Assembly: GCA_013695925.1 (NCBI GenBank)
Contig: JACCZO010000248.1
Coordinates: 1 to 5,405, forward strand
Length of the DNA stretch: 5,405 nucleotides
Source: Chthoniobacterales bacterium
GTDB lineage: Bacteria; Verrucomicrobiota; Verrucomicrobiia; Chthoniobacterales; UBA10450
Reading direction: 5' to 3'
Shown here: positions 5,268 through 5,405 of the stretch, piece after piece
Position numbering within the stretch: position 1 is the first letter of the stretch
How the letters are laid out: each line of letters begins with the position of its first letter
Position numbers and translations under genes: made by a program
The notes under the pieces: generated by a model
Database searches by the model: none
Seen by the model: the letters and a program-made list of their open reading frames with translations, nothing else
Told to the model about the DNA's origin: nothing

Positions 5268-5405
5268 TCAGGCGGCGGATTCCGTGGCGGTGCGCTCGAT
5301 GCGGCGGTCGGGGATGAGCCACAGAAGCGCGACGAAGACGTAAATGCAGGCCGCCACCCAGGGGAGAAAAAACGAAACGCCGATCCCGAGCGCATAGAGA
5401 AGCGG
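5268..5405 (-). CDS. TMEM175/DUF1211-like membrane protein, C-terminal end, cut by window edge
   Basis: Only the last 45 codons are present; the start lies beyond the right edge. I translated them by hand from 5405 to the TGA at 5268-5270. The product opens PLLYALGIGVSFFLPWVAAC and continues with IYVFVALLWLIPDRRIE. It therefore has two hydrophobic stretches separated by a proline-tryptophan turn, then a charged tail. The 'P-LYALGI---F--PW---IYV-VALLWLIPDRRIE' ending is characteristic of the bacterial TMEM175 family (formerly DUF1211), whose members form potassium channels in the cytoplasmic membrane. Ten or so residues after the motif (RTATESAA) close the protein. The conserved N-terminal RF/FSDGVFAI region cannot be seen, so channel function is inferred from the tail alone. 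Confidence 0.75.
   Translation of the reverse strand, partial: PLLYALGIGVSFFLPWVAACIYVFVALLWLIPDRRIERTATESAA

Noticed and set aside
5021..5395. 124-codon minus-strand open frame at the right end
   Set aside because: It overlaps the TMEM175-like tail in another frame, and its product is arginine/serine/proline-rich without a motif.

Overview
The window looks like a piece of a GC-rich soil bacterium, most likely Verrucomicrobia (Chthoniobacter/Udaeobacter-like), with Acidobacteria the main alternative. Two things point this way. One is a PadR regulator overlapping an ADOP-type (MacB-like) permease. The other is a pair of C-terminal repeats of the 'GDN-IGGFI-G ... GPSL ... DP-ELH ... NDNW ... 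GLAP ... LVE-Y' type, which I associate with secreted verrucomicrobial proteins. The placement is inferred from protein style only. I see no tRNA, rRNA, CRISPR array, insertion sequence or phage gene.

Left part (1-963). On the minus strand a PadR-family regulator (435-794) is followed, with an 8-nt overlap, by the N-terminal third or less of an ADOP-type ABC permease that runs off the left edge. Three ATGT/ACAT half-sites lie over the regulator's start region and could be an autoregulatory operator. A 169-bp divergent intergenic region separates the regulator from the next genes.

Centre left (964-2455). On the plus strand two small exported proteins of unknown function are coupled through a 4-nt TTGA overlap, the second starting with TTG. 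A 407-bp convergent region follows. It holds a possible hairpin and an open frame that may be a gene remnant, but no convincing gene.

Centre and right (2456-4913). Three minus-strand genes run in the same direction in the order OsmC-like protein, single-domain asparaginase, and an exported chimera. The chimera is the most unusual object here. It is the first part of a PQQ-dependent glucose/sorbosone dehydrogenase propeller that stops at its 'YISLGD' motif and continues in frame into two verrucomicrobial C-terminal repeats, the first lacking its own beginning. The middle of the enzyme is missing. It reads as an internal deletion joined at a shared Gly-Asp, or as an assembly error at that point.

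Right edge (4914-5405). A 354-bp spacer with no clear gene is followed by the last 45 codons of a TMEM175/DUF1211-like membrane protein on the minus strand. The genes do not form one obvious pathway. The PadR-permease pair and the coupled secreted pair are clear functional units. OsmC, asparaginase and the chimera may only be neighbours. I did not find a convincing new multi-gene system.
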